Origin: Micropterus salmoides
Lineage: Eukaryota > Chordata > Actinopteri > Centrarchiformes > Centrarchidae
Assembly: GCF_014851395.1 (NCBI RefSeq)
Contig: NW_024041150.1
Coordinates: forward strand, 31,436,305 to 31,500,304
Reading direction: 5' to 3'
DNA: 64,000 bases
Below are positions 35,306 to 47,935 of the stretch, piece after piece. Made by a program: the position numbers and the translations under genes. The notes beneath the pieces are model-generated. The model did no database searches and was not told where the DNA came from. It saw only the letters and a list, made by a program, of their open reading frames with translations. Every line of letters begins with the position of its first letter. Positions within the stretch are counted from its first letter, which is position 1.

Positions 35306-38000
35306 TCAACACTTAGAACAGATGAAATTAAACTTGTTATTATCCAGGTTTTTGAACCACTGATGTTGTCCTCCTCTGTCCATGGCTCCAGACATGCCGC
35401 AGATATCAGTCGTTCCTCCCGGGGCCCAGTTTGTATAGTTGACAACATCATTGCTGACCCAGAACCAGAAATCCAGAGTGCAGGTGTAGCGCAGTCCCAG
35501 CCAGACGAAATCAGTTGAGGCGTTCTTGGCTCTCTCTTGGACCCATCTCTGCTGGTGAGGGTTAGTGATGGAGACCAGGTCACTGTAGTTCTCTCTGCAG
35601 TAATATGAGGCCTCCTCCCAGGTCTTATTTTCTTTGATCAGGATCACTTTATCTGTCATGGAAGAAATTGAGACAAACACAGGATCATACCAGCAGCTTT
35701 GTTCAGTTAGTTGTTGGGAACACTGGGATCCAATATGGATCTTCAATACTGAAATAAAATGTTTCAGGTTTAAGTGACTGCTTGTGTGTTTGGGGCTAAT
35801 AACAAATATCTTTAAATATGTTAAGAACTTAGTAAAGTAAAGTAAGTGACATTTTATTTTAAAGGAAGCCATGTCATGCTCAATAATAAATAAAATGATC
35901 AATTAACCAATACTTTTAAAAGAAAGTAAAAAAAATAAACAGATGTAGCTTGTGTACATGTAGCTGTGACACAACCAACACGACCGTCATCCTGGACACA
36001 GTCCAGATGAAAAAGACTGTGTTTTAACAAAATAAAATAAATAATAATAATAATAAATAAAGTAAATACTGTAGATTCAGATTTTGCAACTGATTCCAGT
36101 TCAGCTCCAATGGGAGAAAACAGTTGAGACAGACGTTTGCAAAACTCACCGTCATAGCAGAAGAAGGGTTTTGTTTCAATGCAGTCATCAGAGCTCCATT
36201 TTCCAGATCCATTTAACTCAGTCATGGCACATTTCTTACTGCCTGGCTTATTCAGATCCCAGTTTCTGAAAGAGAAACTGCTCCCATCTGACCACATCCA
36301 GGTGTCTCTGAACAGGCCGATCCACACCCACATCCACTCCTCTACAGACTGGATGTCTACAGCGAGTTTTTGTGACATGTCTTGAAACTGCTTTAGTCCA
36401 CTGACCAGGTCTGTGTAACGCTCCCTACAGTATTCTTGAGCCGCTGACCACTTCTTCTTCTCTTTAATCAGATGGTATTTGTCTGTTGCATTATTTTCTG
36501 TGGAGTAAACAGGCAAACTTGCATGACCTTATAGTGTACATGTACGTCTTTTGAGCAAATACATATTTTTAGCCATGCTAGTAGCGTCATGGCTCCGTGG
36601 ATGGTAATGTTGGTTGAGACTGAAATATCTCAAAAACAATGAAATGGATGGCCTTGAAATTTTGTGCAGGCATTTATGGTCATCACAGGATATATTGCAA
36701 TAACTTTGATGATCCTCTGACTCTTCATCTTGCTCCATCATCAGCTCAACTTTTTTTCATCAGTTCAGTATTTTGGTTTACGACTGAAAACATGTAAAAC
36801 TAATGACATTCCTTTCATCCTAAGCTGTGCTTTGTGTTTAATGCTAATTATTAAATCTAACATGCTAAACTTAGATGGTAAACATGGTGAACATTATATC
36901 TGCTTATTATCAGCATGTTAGTATTGAAAATGTCAAAGTGTCAGGTGTTAGCGTGCTGACTTTAGCGTGTAGCCCATAGCACTGTAGTGCCTACAGCTTC
37001 TCAGAGCCACTCTTATTGTTGTAAGTAAATGAAGAAATGAGATATGTCACATCTGAAGATAATGTTATATGATCAAATATTAAATTTAGACAGTAGGGAT
37101 AACACATATTCTCACCATCATAACAGATGAAATAACTCTCATGTTCACAAGACCCATCTCTCCAATTGCTATCCTTCTTTAATAACACACAGTTCTCTAC
37201 TCCTCCAATATCATTCGGTTCTCCCGAGTTCCAATTTGTCTCGCTTTCTTTGAACTCCACTCCTGGCATAGACCAGTGCCACGTCCTGTTGGATTGTGTT
37301 TGGTTGTACATCCCAATCCAGGCTTCTCCTTGCTGCACTGTAGTGTCACTGAGTCTCTCCATGTCTGTCATGTTAGACACTGTGGCCAGGTCAATATAAT
37401 TCTCTCTGCAATACTTCTGGGCTTCATACCAGGTCTTCTTCTCTCCAACAAAGTGATACTCATAGAGATGACATGCGAAGAAGGACCACTGACCTAAAAA
37501 CAAAGGACATACTGTAGTGACTGAGCTGACAGCAAAAAATCTAAATCCTGATTCACACCTACTACTTACTGTCACAACTCTGGACGTTTATCCAGCTTTT
37601 CCCTGCCCCCTGCCTCTTCCCCCTTGTATATGTGTGTTTGCATGTGTTGTAGGCACGGCTAACCTCTCCAGACACCTGGTTCATCTCCACATCTGACTTC
37701 AATCAGCTCATCAACCCTCAGGTCAAATACTCCTGCCACTTGTCACCAGATTGTCTCTGTGGTACAGTGACTCGGTCTTGGACGGTACTAATTCAGAGAA
37801 CCTTCTCACTTAAACCTCTCCCTCCGTGTCTGTGTCTGCTTCAGGGTCCAGTTTTGTGATTTTACTTTTAATTTGATGAAAGAGTGAGCTGTTCAAATGT
37901 TAAACGAATGCATATTAGGTTGGTCAAATAATGTTTAGCTAAATAAATGGTATATGATCCACTTACCCATCAGAATGAGCAGAAACAGACTCCACTGCAT
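35306..38000 (-). CDS. Three-domain C-type lectin gene, copy C (intact)
   Basis: Four coding exons with consensus splice sites, all joined in phase 1: signal 37967-38000 (MQWSLFLLILM), domain 1 37116-37493, domain 2 36150-36497, domain 3 35306-35652 with the stop. Together they give 1107 nt, 368 residues. Domain 1 has WIGM, EPN and NWRDGSC, so mannose-type calcium-dependent binding is possible, although the usual WND is WRD. Domain 2 has WIGLF but KPG in place of the sugar triad. Domain 3 has WLGL and CSKC at the end but no triad. No transmembrane segment follows, so a secreted lectin is inferred. Fish relatives are often named macrophage mannose receptor 1-like. This is the only copy here that is complete and undamaged; expression is unproven. 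Confidence 0.85.
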
Positions 38001-38122
38001 CTTTGCTCTGTTAGAGGAAACTGATATTTTAGTGTGTAGAGAACCAAACACAATGATTTTACCAAATTGGGTCAGTTTAAAGAAAATACATGTGAACACT
38101 TAACTGTATGTCCAGATAAAAT

Positions 38123-38630
38123 TAGGGCTGGGCATGTTAACGTGTTATTATTTTATTATTATTAGTTTGAAAGTCCGTTGCTCACTGGGTCTGAATACAC
38201 ATACAGTCAAACCATCGGTCACAGAACAGACTGTTTCTGCTGCTCCCTGATAAAAGATACCTGATGCTGATACCTGTTCAGAAAAAAAAAACATGAAAAC
38301 TGGACTCTGATGGTAACTTGTTTTGACAAGGTAGATAAAAGGTAATGCCCTGGCAGTGGAAAAGCTTTGGTTTAATATTTGATTTGATTACATAAATGTT
38401 TAAGTTGAGATTTACAAGAAATATTTTATTGCTACTGTGTGAAGGGAATACTGCTGGTAAAATGCACATTATTTGATTAAAGTGTTATTGTCACATATTT
38501 TTACACTTTTGTGTATATAGCAGTACATTTAAATTAAAATTGCGCAATACACTACTTTAGAATTCATTATTTTCATTGTTACACTTAAGATAATAATGCG
38601 ATTAAAAATTTTAATCGTTGCCCAGCACTA
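38123..38630. mobile_element. Complete MITE (hAT-type) in copy C
   Basis: Ends TAGGGCTGGGCA and TGCCCAGCACTA are inverted repeats matching at 11 of 12 bases. The CGATTAAAAATTTTAATCG stretch near the right end is typical of an abundant fish MITE. It has no coding capacity. A clean target duplication was not identified. Confidence 0.6.
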
Positions 38631-38654
38631 GTTAAAATAAATAAATAAATCCTT

Positions 38655-38765
38655 TGGCAACCTGTCCAGGGTCTACCCTGCCTTTCGCCTGGTGTTAGCT
38701 GGTATTGCTTCCAGCCTCCCGCGACCCTGTACGCAGGATAAGCGGTTGACGATGGATGGATGGTT
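38655..38765 (+). repeat. L2-type LINE 3' tail (copy C)
   Basis: Fuller version of the tail at 1951, including the GGGTCTACCCTGCC segment, ending in a GGAT microsatellite. Confidence 0.68.
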
Positions 38766-39971
38766 AATCCTTTGTCTCTGAACAGCAGTTTGATAAGGAA
38801 GCAGAATAGAGGCAACAATGCAAACTGAGTTCAGATTCAGATTCATTCATTATTGTCCTCAGTGGAGGAAAGTTGTTTTCACAGTCTGTACAAAGAGCAC
38901 CTTCAACATGAATACGACACACAAACTACCCATAGTACACATATGCAAATAATGTAAACATCATTAACTTGTCAGTGCAGTACAAAACTTTTTCAAAAGC
39001 GTGACTTTTTGTAGAGCAGCTGTCTGTATCTACGGCCAGGTGGGAGAAGGGTGAAGCATGAGTTGAGAGGGTGGCTGGGATTTTGTACTATGGTAGTTTC
39101 TCTGCGAGCAGGGCAGGATTAATGAGGGCTGGCAGGTTGGGAGTGTGAAGACCTATTATTGTCTAAGACCTATTAATATCAGTACAAACAGTGGTTAACT
39201 GTGAAATATCTTTTTGTAGCCCATGAAAATGTCTTTCAGTAAAATATAAATAATATAACACATCGGGCTGGGCCAATAACAAAAACACCGGTACAATATA
39301 AGGCAATACAACAATTCTGGCATATTTTGTTTCTGTCTGGAGACATTTAATGTTCTGATTTTACAGGTACTGCCATAATTTCTGTTATTTTCCGTCAACC
39401 TTATAAGATACTGCTACTATTAAAGGCATTATGTATCAGGAGAGGGTGCGACAATAAATAAACCCCCAATAGAATAACACATAATTTAATTGTTCATTAT
39501 ACCTTATATAAGCCTAACGAAATAATTAGAATTAGTGTCTAGTGTCTACACCACAAAACTCACAAAAAATGGAATTTAAAAAATCGAGTGTCTTTTGTTT
39601 GAGTTTAATTGAATTTTTGTATATTTTTTTTAGAATAACACATCACCTAATTAAAAAATACAGATATCTATTTATTAATTTTCACATTATTTCATTTATA
39701 CATTTATTTTCAAAGCAAGCAAGAAAAAGTCCTGTAGACTCGCAAAGCTGTGGGCGCACAGCTATTGAAGGATTATTGTATTTATTTGTCTTGTCCTGTT
39801 ACTGTGTCCACCTTTTGTTAAAAATACTGAACATTGCACACAATTAAGGTTTTTAAGAAATCATGTTATTATAAAACTGTGAAATCTACTGAAGAGATAC
39901 AATATTGTGCTTCCACCTCTGCACAAATAATAAACAATATATTAAAATTAAACAACAGCATCATAACTCAC

Positions 39972-40065
39972 ATCTTCTGAGTCCTCGCAGCAGCTTCACT
40001 CTGGTGTCTCTCCTCATGTGCTGATGAAGACAACTGTCCAATATTGACCAGGGAGGTGCTCTCTT
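39972..40065 (-). promoter_or_regulatory. Probable non-coding first exon, lectin gene C
   Basis: Same sequence and GTGAGT donor (39966-39971) as in A and B. It would splice to the acceptor just upstream of the signal-peptide exon at 38007 across a 2 kb intron. Confidence 0.4.
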
Positions 40066-41384
40066 GTAGCCACCTAATGTCATTTGAATAATGAAAAACA
40101 CAAGTCTAAGCTGTCTTTCATAGTCAGGACAGGATCTACTGATGGCCAGAACATAATTTACATAATGTAAATTTACATCATGAGTAAACAAAAGCACACT
40201 TCCCTGTTGACTGTCCAGCAAACAGAAAGAAAGGTTTTCTGCTTTGAATACACATATTTCTGCATTGTCAAAAGTTGTATTATATTTATTCAATTTGTTT
40301 TCATTTCTTGTATTCATACTCAAAAACAATGTAAACAATTGACTCATTTAAAGTTTATTTATCTTTTGATTAAAGCAAAACAGTTTTCCAGTTAAAGTCC
40401 ATTTATTTGACAATGAATGGGTGTTTGGCTTCGGGTGTTCAGTATATTTGTACAAGTTTGATCCAAAGTACTAGACGTCTAAATGGCTCAGTAACTGTTC
40501 ACATTGTTACTGTAAATTCTGCAATGTTTTATTGTGATTATTTGTATTATCTATGTAAATTTTACACATTTCCTTGTTTGCTAATAATAGCATGTTCACT
40601 TACATTTGTGTTTAAATACAAGGTTCATGGTGTCAAATCCAGCTTAATAAATAATATACTATCTACAGATACAGAACAAAGTAAACACCTTAACCAAGTA
40701 GTTTCTTCCAAACTCTTACTCTGATCTTTCCCCAGTTTAACTAACTACACTTGATTGTTAACTAAACCAAAGAACCGTCAGCATATGAATCATTTTTCTA
40801 ACACATATGGATATTCAAAGGTGACACAACAAACGACTTATTTTGTCATTTTGTTTCGTGGAGTAGGACACATTGTTCAACATATCAGGTGGCTGCTTCT
40901 TCACACAGCTAAAATACAGGTTCTGGTTATCAGATCTCCTAATGTTTTAAGTGTGTACACTCTCAATATTATGCGTAACTTACACTTGCGAAATCTTTGC
41001 ACTCATATCTTTTGTTACTGTATTAGAACTACACTTATGTCAACAACCAGTGAAGAAGCCACGATGTCAACAAATAAAAAGCAACAAAAAAAACTATGTT
41101 CTTCCATTTCTCCTCTGTTGAAGTTACTGTAATGTTACATGGGGTTTGGAAGCACAAAAAAAGTGGGTGCGTCCTTCTCCAAGATTTTTATATATATATA
41201 AACTATATATATATATATATATATACTTAGTTTGTTTTAAAAATTTCAAACTAATTTGGATGTTTTCAAAAGCTCATAATAAACCAGCAGCAGTTTAATG
41301 TTTTTTTCCCTTACTGTACCGAAAATAAACCGAACTGCAACCCAGGTACATACCGAACCGAGATTTTGTGTACTGTTACACCCC

Positions 41385-41388
<4 letters not shown>

Positions 41389-41450
<62 letters not shown>
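41389..41450. repeat. (TG)n microsatellite
   Basis: About 31 TG units, the longest allele of the three copies. Confidence 0.97.
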
Positions 41451-41451
<1 letters not shown>

Positions 41452-42647
41452 TGTATGTAGTAACGTTGCTCTGCAGCTCAGCAAAGCAGTGATGAAAGGC
41501 AGCCTCCTCCAGGGTCCTAGAGCCTGACGACATAAGGGATTTAAATTATGAAGCAGCGGAAACAACCAGAAGGATTATTATGAGCCAATAAATACAAATT
41601 ATATTTGTATTATTCTATTGTATCATTATTCTTGCTTTTCTTTGTTGAGTACACATCTGCACTATGAAAAAAGGAAAAAGAAAAATAGATCTAAATCTAA
41701 TGATTATTTCTCTTCTTATTATTTGGGGGGCTTAGGACCATGTTAGGGTGGCTTCAGCCCCCCTAAAATATAAGAATATTTTATCGTTTTTAAATAGCTG
41801 GCTACTTTAAATAGACCTGCGTGGAATCGCTTTCGCGAAAATGCAAACCGCTATCTGTTGTGAAAACGTTAAGCAAAATTCCTTCAGCTAGTTCATTCAA
41901 AGCTCACACAGGCTATAAGCATCAGAGGTTGGAAGTTGACAAACAACCCCTTGATCAGTAATTAAGCATGTAGTCTTAATATCAGCAGACTGACACCTCG
42001 GCAGTTCATCATGTTATCATAACAACAGTGGATATCAGTAGACCAAAGCATGCACTTGTCACAGCAGATTTTGAACGCCTGCAGCCTCCCCTGCTGTCAT
42101 AAATCTAGAATAAGTTGAATAAGGTATGCATAGTCTCAGTGCCTACTGTCAATGCTCCCACAGTGAGCTTGTTACTGCATTCATGATTACAGCACTTCTA
42201 AGTACAAAATAAGACACATCTCGGTAATGTTCAAAGATTAAGAAGTAAGTAAGGATAATTATAAACTGCCTAATAATTATTAATGCTAATTAAGGACAAT
42301 GAAATGATTAAAAATGATGAATTAAGAATGATTACTTATTAATACTGATTAAAGATAATAAAATGATTGATTACAAATGATGAATTAAGAGTGATAAATG
42401 ATTACTACTAATTAAGGATATTAAAATTATCAAAAATGATGCCCTGTCCTCTCCTGATCGTGCTACTTTGACCAAAAACCTCACTTTGTGGAATAAGTAC
42501 TAATACTAATAGTACAAATACTATATTTATGTATGTTTTGTAACACAATTTTCACTAATTCTGCTTCTACATTTTAACTTTGCTGGTGTTTTTGATGATG
42601 CCTTGCTGTGCTCATTCACTCTGCTCCCAGAGCACACGTGCCTGCTT

Positions 42648-42680
<33 letters not shown>

Positions 42681-43069
42681 ACTGCCTCCAGGCAGTTAGA
42701 CACAGAGAGGAGCACACACACTCAGAGCTACAGAGTTTCAACGTTGTGATCTTAACTTTACACTATAAAATAACACTTTAAATGATGACATTGCAATTAA
42801 TGATAACAATTTAGGCTGTAATGTTCTACAATTATTCTCAACAGTACGTGTGGCTGACTGAGGAAGTAAATATGAATCTTTCAAATGTTGGCACACAGGA
42901 ATTTGTTTTAAAACTGTCACAGCCCTCATCACACTGTTTATGTTGTAAAGTGCATTTAGCATTCTAGTCAGAAATGTAACATACTGTATGTGTTTAAAAG
43001 CAGGAGCTGGAGCTAAAAAAGCTTTTTCTCTTTACAGTTAGGATTACATTTTGGTTCTGTAAATCTGTA

Positions 43070-43350
43070 AATGTACTTTATTTGTTACATACACATACAT
43101 GTGAAACATAGCGAAATTCATCCTCTGTATTGAACCCTGAAACTGAAGGGAGCAGTGGGCAGCAACTGTACAGCGCCCAGGGACCAACTCCAGATTGAAA
43201 TGCAGTGACTTTTGCACAGTGCACTGACTGGAGAACCTACCTAACACGTTTTTGATAGTGGGGGAGTGCACCCGGAGAAAACCCACGCAGACACGGGGAG
43301 AACATGCGAACTCCACACAGAAAGGCGGAGACAACTGGGGTTCAAACTAA
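43070..43350. repeat. Fish interspersed repeat (copy C)
   Basis: Counterpart of 6860-7130. Confidence 0.6.
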
Positions 43351-44514
43351 AAAGTTTAGTATCATAAAATACAAATAAAAACACACCGTAAGTAGAAATA
43401 CTGCAGGTTGTCCCAGGATAATCAAACGCTCTATTGAAATTAATCTTTAGCACCAAATATAGTAGGCTATGTGTCCTGAGAAACAAACTAGAAGCGATCG
43501 AAATACAAAAAAAAAAAATGCAGGTCCATCTGTGGGCATTGAAACAAACTATTTGCCATCAACGAAAATTGTGAAGGTGAGATAATAGAACGTGTTTAAC
43601 AGGTTGTCATCCGGCAATTTTTGTGCAATTCAAGCTGTAGTTACTTCAAAACATGAAGCTTCTCAGATAAGAGATGTTTGACGAGCACCAACTCAGAGGC
43701 TGTTGCTGTTGAAAGGAGTATGAAAAGAGCGCACCTTCCTCATGTTCATCCACTTCACCAACCAATCTGTGGCATCAAGTTACAGTACATAGTTTGGAAC
43801 ATATTCCAAATAATTACATTTACATATATTTAAATGTTTTAAATCTAAATAGAATAAAATACATTTATATATAAATATATTTTGAAATATATTCAACAAA
43901 TATATTAAATTTATTTTTGTTGGAAATATTTACAGATATTAATTGCACTTATATGTAAATAAGTGTAGTTCCTTATCTATGCAAATACAGTAATGTGTAA
44001 TATCTATGTATGTTTCAATTCCTGGAATATGTTAATATATATATATGTAAATCTATTTTTAAACATATATTCAAATATTAAATTTATGCTTCTTTTTTAG
44101 TATGTCACATATATGTAGATAAGCTTAAATATGTTTCATAGAATATATTCATGTGTTTTTTCACACTTTGTGAAAAAAAATCAGTTCTCCATATATGTAA
44201 ATACATTCATTTTATTTACATTTATTAATTTATAATATAACCCCCCATGAACAGTTAGCAGGCATTTAAAAACATTTTCCAGACAAATCAAATAGATCCA
44301 GTTGATATAAACTACATTTGCTTGCATTTGAACATTGAATGTTTTCAGAAGGTACATGGCACACTTACTACTACACATACACAAAAAATGTGTGTACCAA
44401 AAATACACAGACAGTATTGTAGCATGTCTACTTATGATTTTGACGTATGAGGATTAATACAAATTATGAATTTTAATATTTAGAGAATATTAATTCATAA
44501 AGCTCTCGTTTCAC

Positions 44515-45087
44515 GGGGCACCACCGGGTATATAATTCACCCAGAGTCTCCGGACCTCTGGGTAGCATTTTAATAATTACACAGTTATTCACTAGTGATC
44601 AGTTAGTTAATAATCGCTCAATTATCTTAAATCAATCAGTCATTCTCATATCGAAGTGGAAAATTCTCGTGACAGGGACTTGGAGTTAGACAATACACAC
44701 ACAATTCCTGTGATTACGGTGAAATTTATTAACTAACTAAGGGTGAATATAAATGCGGGTAAATACACATCAAAGAAATAAACAATGGCTAAACAATGAG
44801 AATGTGGAGGTCTATTGTTGGGAGAATTTTATTCCTACAGGCAGCTAGTGAACGCAATTAGATGATAACTCAGTTAAAATTGTCTAGGAGTTTTAAGGAT
44901 TAAAGATACTGGATTAACAAACTATTGGACCCCACTGATCACAGAATGCCTTGGTTTGGTCTTACTGCTTGTAGTTTCTCCCAGCCGAGTTGCTGGTCGG
45001 CGACCTCACGCTGGCGGAGTTCCGTGCATTCTTGGTTAGGACGGCTTAAAGCCGTTGGCCGGTCGCTTTCTCTGCCAGGGAATTGCT
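44515..45087. mobile_element. LTR-like repeat, left half only (copy C)
   Basis: Same truncation as copy A at GGGAATTGCT. Gag sequence follows after only 13-14 bases. Confidence 0.7.
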
Positions 45088-45100
45088 GGCCGCGTGCCGA

Positions 45101-45956
45101 AGAAATTTTTCAGAGAGCTGGACTTAATCGATATGTGGGGACTGCTGTAAATGATCCTGAGTTGTTCGCTGCAAGTAGGAATTGACTGTGGAGAGCACTG
45201 AAAGACAAGTTTCCAACAAATGTGCATCCTGACAATATTTTGATTGATCCATTGGGAAAAGAAGAGAATCCGAGAGCCTATGTGTCGAGAGCTCATCAGG
45301 TGTGGAGAAATATTACAGGAAATGATCCAGAAGCGACTCAAATGGAGCGGCCAATTTTGCGAGCTAAACTACAGATGGGGCTGCCCCCACCAGTAAGGAG
45401 CAAACTGGCAGAGGTGGTTGGACTTGGAAGGATGGCAATAGGGGTCTATACAGATCATATAGCCCATCAAGTGGATCTATATAGGAAAAAGGAACATGAT
45501 CAGAAAGAACAGGACCAAGTGACTCTCAGGAAACTCAATCAAATACAACTGGTGGAAAATAAGAAGAAGGAGAAGAAACAGGCTTAGGTTATGCAGGATC
45601 AGTGTTTACCAAAGCAACAATCACCACCACAGCTTCAGTCAAACCAGGAACAACCGCAATTGCCCCAACCACCACTAGTGGTTCCAATTGTTTCATATCC
45701 ACAGCCAGTTTATGGACAGATGCAGAATTGGAGAGGAAGAGGACGAGGAAGCTCAAGAAGAGGAGGATTTAATCCATACTTTCAGCAGTCTCCAGAAGTG
45801 TGTTACAATTGTGGACAGGTTGGTCACTTTGCCCGTGAGTGCAATACCTCAGGAGGAAATTTCAGAGGAGGAAATTTCAGAGGAGGATTCAGGGGCTAGT
45901 CAAGGTCGCTTGGAGGACTGGTGAACCCTCACAGGGGCCCGGAGCCAGGATTCTAG
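45101..45956 (+). pseudogene. gag: Endogenous retrovirus gag remnant, copy C
   Basis: Same product as at 9416 with one CCHC knuckle. It shares the TAG at 45585-45587 with copy A and has two further stops. A CGA to TGA change lies at 45183-45185 (CpG type) and a CAG to TAG change at 45897-45899. The terminal gag TAG is at 45954-45956. The N-terminal part is cut by the junction with the LTR-like repeat. Confidence 0.82.
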
Positions 45957-46286
45957 AGGTGCCCAGAAAATCTGAAAGGGGGGTGTCAGCTGGTAGCATC
46001 AGGGCCGGAAAGAGATCCAACAATTGAGGTGAAAGTAAATAACCGACCATTGGAAGTAATGGCGGATAGCGGAGCTGCTTTCACCTGTGTTCGGCCTGAA
46101 GATACTACACATCTTCCTATGTCCAATCAACTGATTCGGACAAGGGGGTTTGAGGGAGTGAAGCAGCTGATTCCTCTCACGGAACCAATTGAGCTCTGCT
46201 ATAAAAATCAGAAAACTACAATACCCATATTGGTATCAGAACACACACCTATTGCTCTATTGGGAAGAGATGCTTTGTGTAATTGA
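45957..46286 (+). pseudogene. pro: Retroviral aspartic protease remnant, copy C
   Basis: Continues in the gag frame after the TAG. The D-S-G-A active-site motif and the ALLGRD motif are both intact. The frame is lost just after 46286. Confidence 0.82.
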
Positions 46287-46394
46287 ACTGCACAATAAAA
46301 TGTACACCAGATGGCTGTCTGATAGAAGTGCCAAAAGAAATGGTCCACCAACTATTGATGACAACAGAGATGGAGTCCTCTGCAGTATTTTGGA

Positions 46395-46740
46395 TTGGAA
46401 ATCTCAGTGCAGATATCTTGGAGAAATTGGGAGAAATTTATTGTGGCGAACATGCCAGATGCGAAACTTCCGGAATATCCGTTCCATTGTACGCTCAAGT
46501 ATTTCAAGAATTCTGCCCAAGCAAACCCAGAGGAATGGTTGGCTCATCAACCAAAGGGAATTCAACTAAGCTCATGTTGCATAATTTTGGGACCACAAGG
46601 AGCAGCTATGAAGGTAAACACTGATGATTATCTGGAGAAAGAATTCAAAATTGAGAAGAGTGTGCCACATGTGACTTTGTTGGTTTCTGAAGACTATGAG
46701 CAGAAACACAGGGGAAATGATGACAGAAGCAGAGAAAGCT
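46395..46740 (+). pseudogene. 2H-phosphoesterase-like region between protease and RT
   Basis: One frame, open from 46395, carries H-C-T-L (His codon 46485-46487) and, 61 residues later, H-V-T-L (His codon 46668-46670). Between them lies a hydrophobic strand ending ILGPQG. Two H-x-T motifs at such spacing are the hallmark of 2H phosphoesterases, which act on 2',5'- or cyclic phosphodiester bonds in RNA. The position, after the retropepsin and before the RT fingers, is not a standard retroviral enzyme site. The region is absent from copy A by deletion. The assignment is inference from motifs; a structural linker with chance motifs is the alternative. Confidence 0.4.
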
Positions 46741-46794
46741 GTTTTTGTACCGATGAAAGAGAATTTGGCAATTTGGAGGAGTACAGATCAGCGA

Positions 46795-47835
46795 TTCGTC
46801 AAAATCATGATTTCAGCTAAAGGACAAGGACAGCCACAAGCTGTAGTGAAAGTTGAACTTAGACCAGGAGCTAGACCTCCTTGGAAGTATCAGTATCCAT
46901 TGAAGGATGAAGCAATTCAAGGAATCGAACCACAAATTGAAGGACTTTTGAAAGCAGGTGTTTTGAAGATAACAACAAATCCTCAGAATAACACGCCTTT
47001 GTTGCCTGTGAAGAAACCTGATGAGACTTATCGTATGGTTCATGATGTGAGAGCAGTAAATGAAGTGGTAACTGATTTTCCAGCAGAAGTTCCGGATCCA
47101 CATACTTTGTTAGCCCAAATTCCTCCTGATGCAACACATTTCACGGTGTTAGATTTGTGTGGTGCATTTTTTAGAGTGTAGAGAGTCAGGGTTTATTTGG
47201 ATTCACATATAAAGGACAGTTCTATGAGTATGAGAGATTACCACAAGGATTCAAACATAGTCCTCATATTTTTAACAAAGTATTGAAAGACGATTTGGTA
47301 GGGATGGATCAGATATTGCAGAGTACTGTGATTCAATATGTCGACGATAGTATGATCTGTTCACAAGATGAAGAAACATGTCACAAAGACTCAATTAAAT
47401 TGCTACAAATATTGGCAGAAAAGGGGCATAAGGCCTCACAAAAGAAGTTGCAATATTGCCAGGAGAAGGTTGTATATTTGGGTCAGACAATAACGCATGG
47501 ACACAGAAGCATTTCTGATTGTCAATTGGAGGCTATTCGTAAGGCTCCAAAGCCCAGAACTGAGATGTTGACATTTCTTGGTATTGCTGGTTATTCTTCA
47601 GCATGGGTTGAGGATTATTCTAGTTTGACGGGACCTTTGAGAGCTATGGTTAAGGATACTGGGAACGCTCAACTTCACAGCAATCTGTCCTGGACACAGG
47701 AAGGCCTTGTGGCATTTGAAACAATCAAACAGAGGTTACAGGAGGCGCCAGCGCTCACACTACCAGACTACTTGTATGTGTCTAATTCCACTGGAGGTAA
47801 ATATGCACGTGCAGTCCTTTTTCAGCCGACAATTC
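46795..47835 (+). pseudogene. pol: Retroviral reverse transcriptase remnant
   Basis: The first frame (to 47181) contains the fingers and first palm motif ending VLDLCGAFF. After a 2-base frame change the second frame (47187-47835) contains RLPQGF, the catalytic YVDD (47337-47348) and the thumb region. The enzyme would copy viral RNA into DNA and is dead here. YVDD and the motif order agree with orthoretroviral pol. A (TAA)n tract and LINE tail cut off the end. This block is wholly deleted in copy A. Confidence 0.88.
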
Positions 47836-47842
47836 CTATTAT

Positions 47843-47884
<42 letters not shown>

Positions 47885-47935
47885 CCTTATTTGTAGAGCA
47901 CTTTTCAAAAACAAGTTACAAAGTGCTTTAACAAG
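47836..47935 (-). mobile_element. LINE 3' tail with (ATT)n inserted in pol
   Basis: An AATAAT run (47838-47884) is followed on the plus strand by CTTATTTGTAGAGCACTTTT and CAAGTTACAAAGTGCTTT. In reverse orientation this is a LINE/SINE tail ending in ATT repeats. Copy A retains its distal part, so the insertion predates the duplication. Confidence 0.55.

Larger units (their letters stand above)
34961..45087. repeat. Segmental duplication copy C, left half
   Basis: Starts at the same ACACATTTTGAATTA as copy B, 17.6 kb further on. It retains a complete MITE and fuller L2 tail, which A and B have lost. It lacks about 95 bases around 39720, 47 bases at 40233 and about 345 bases at 40974 that A and B keep. 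Confidence 0.93.

Noticed and set aside
45087..45105. Junction of LTR-like half repeat and gag as a genuine 5' LTR-gag boundary
   Set aside because: Only about 14 bases separate them, with no leader or primer binding site, so a deletion or recombination junction is more likely.
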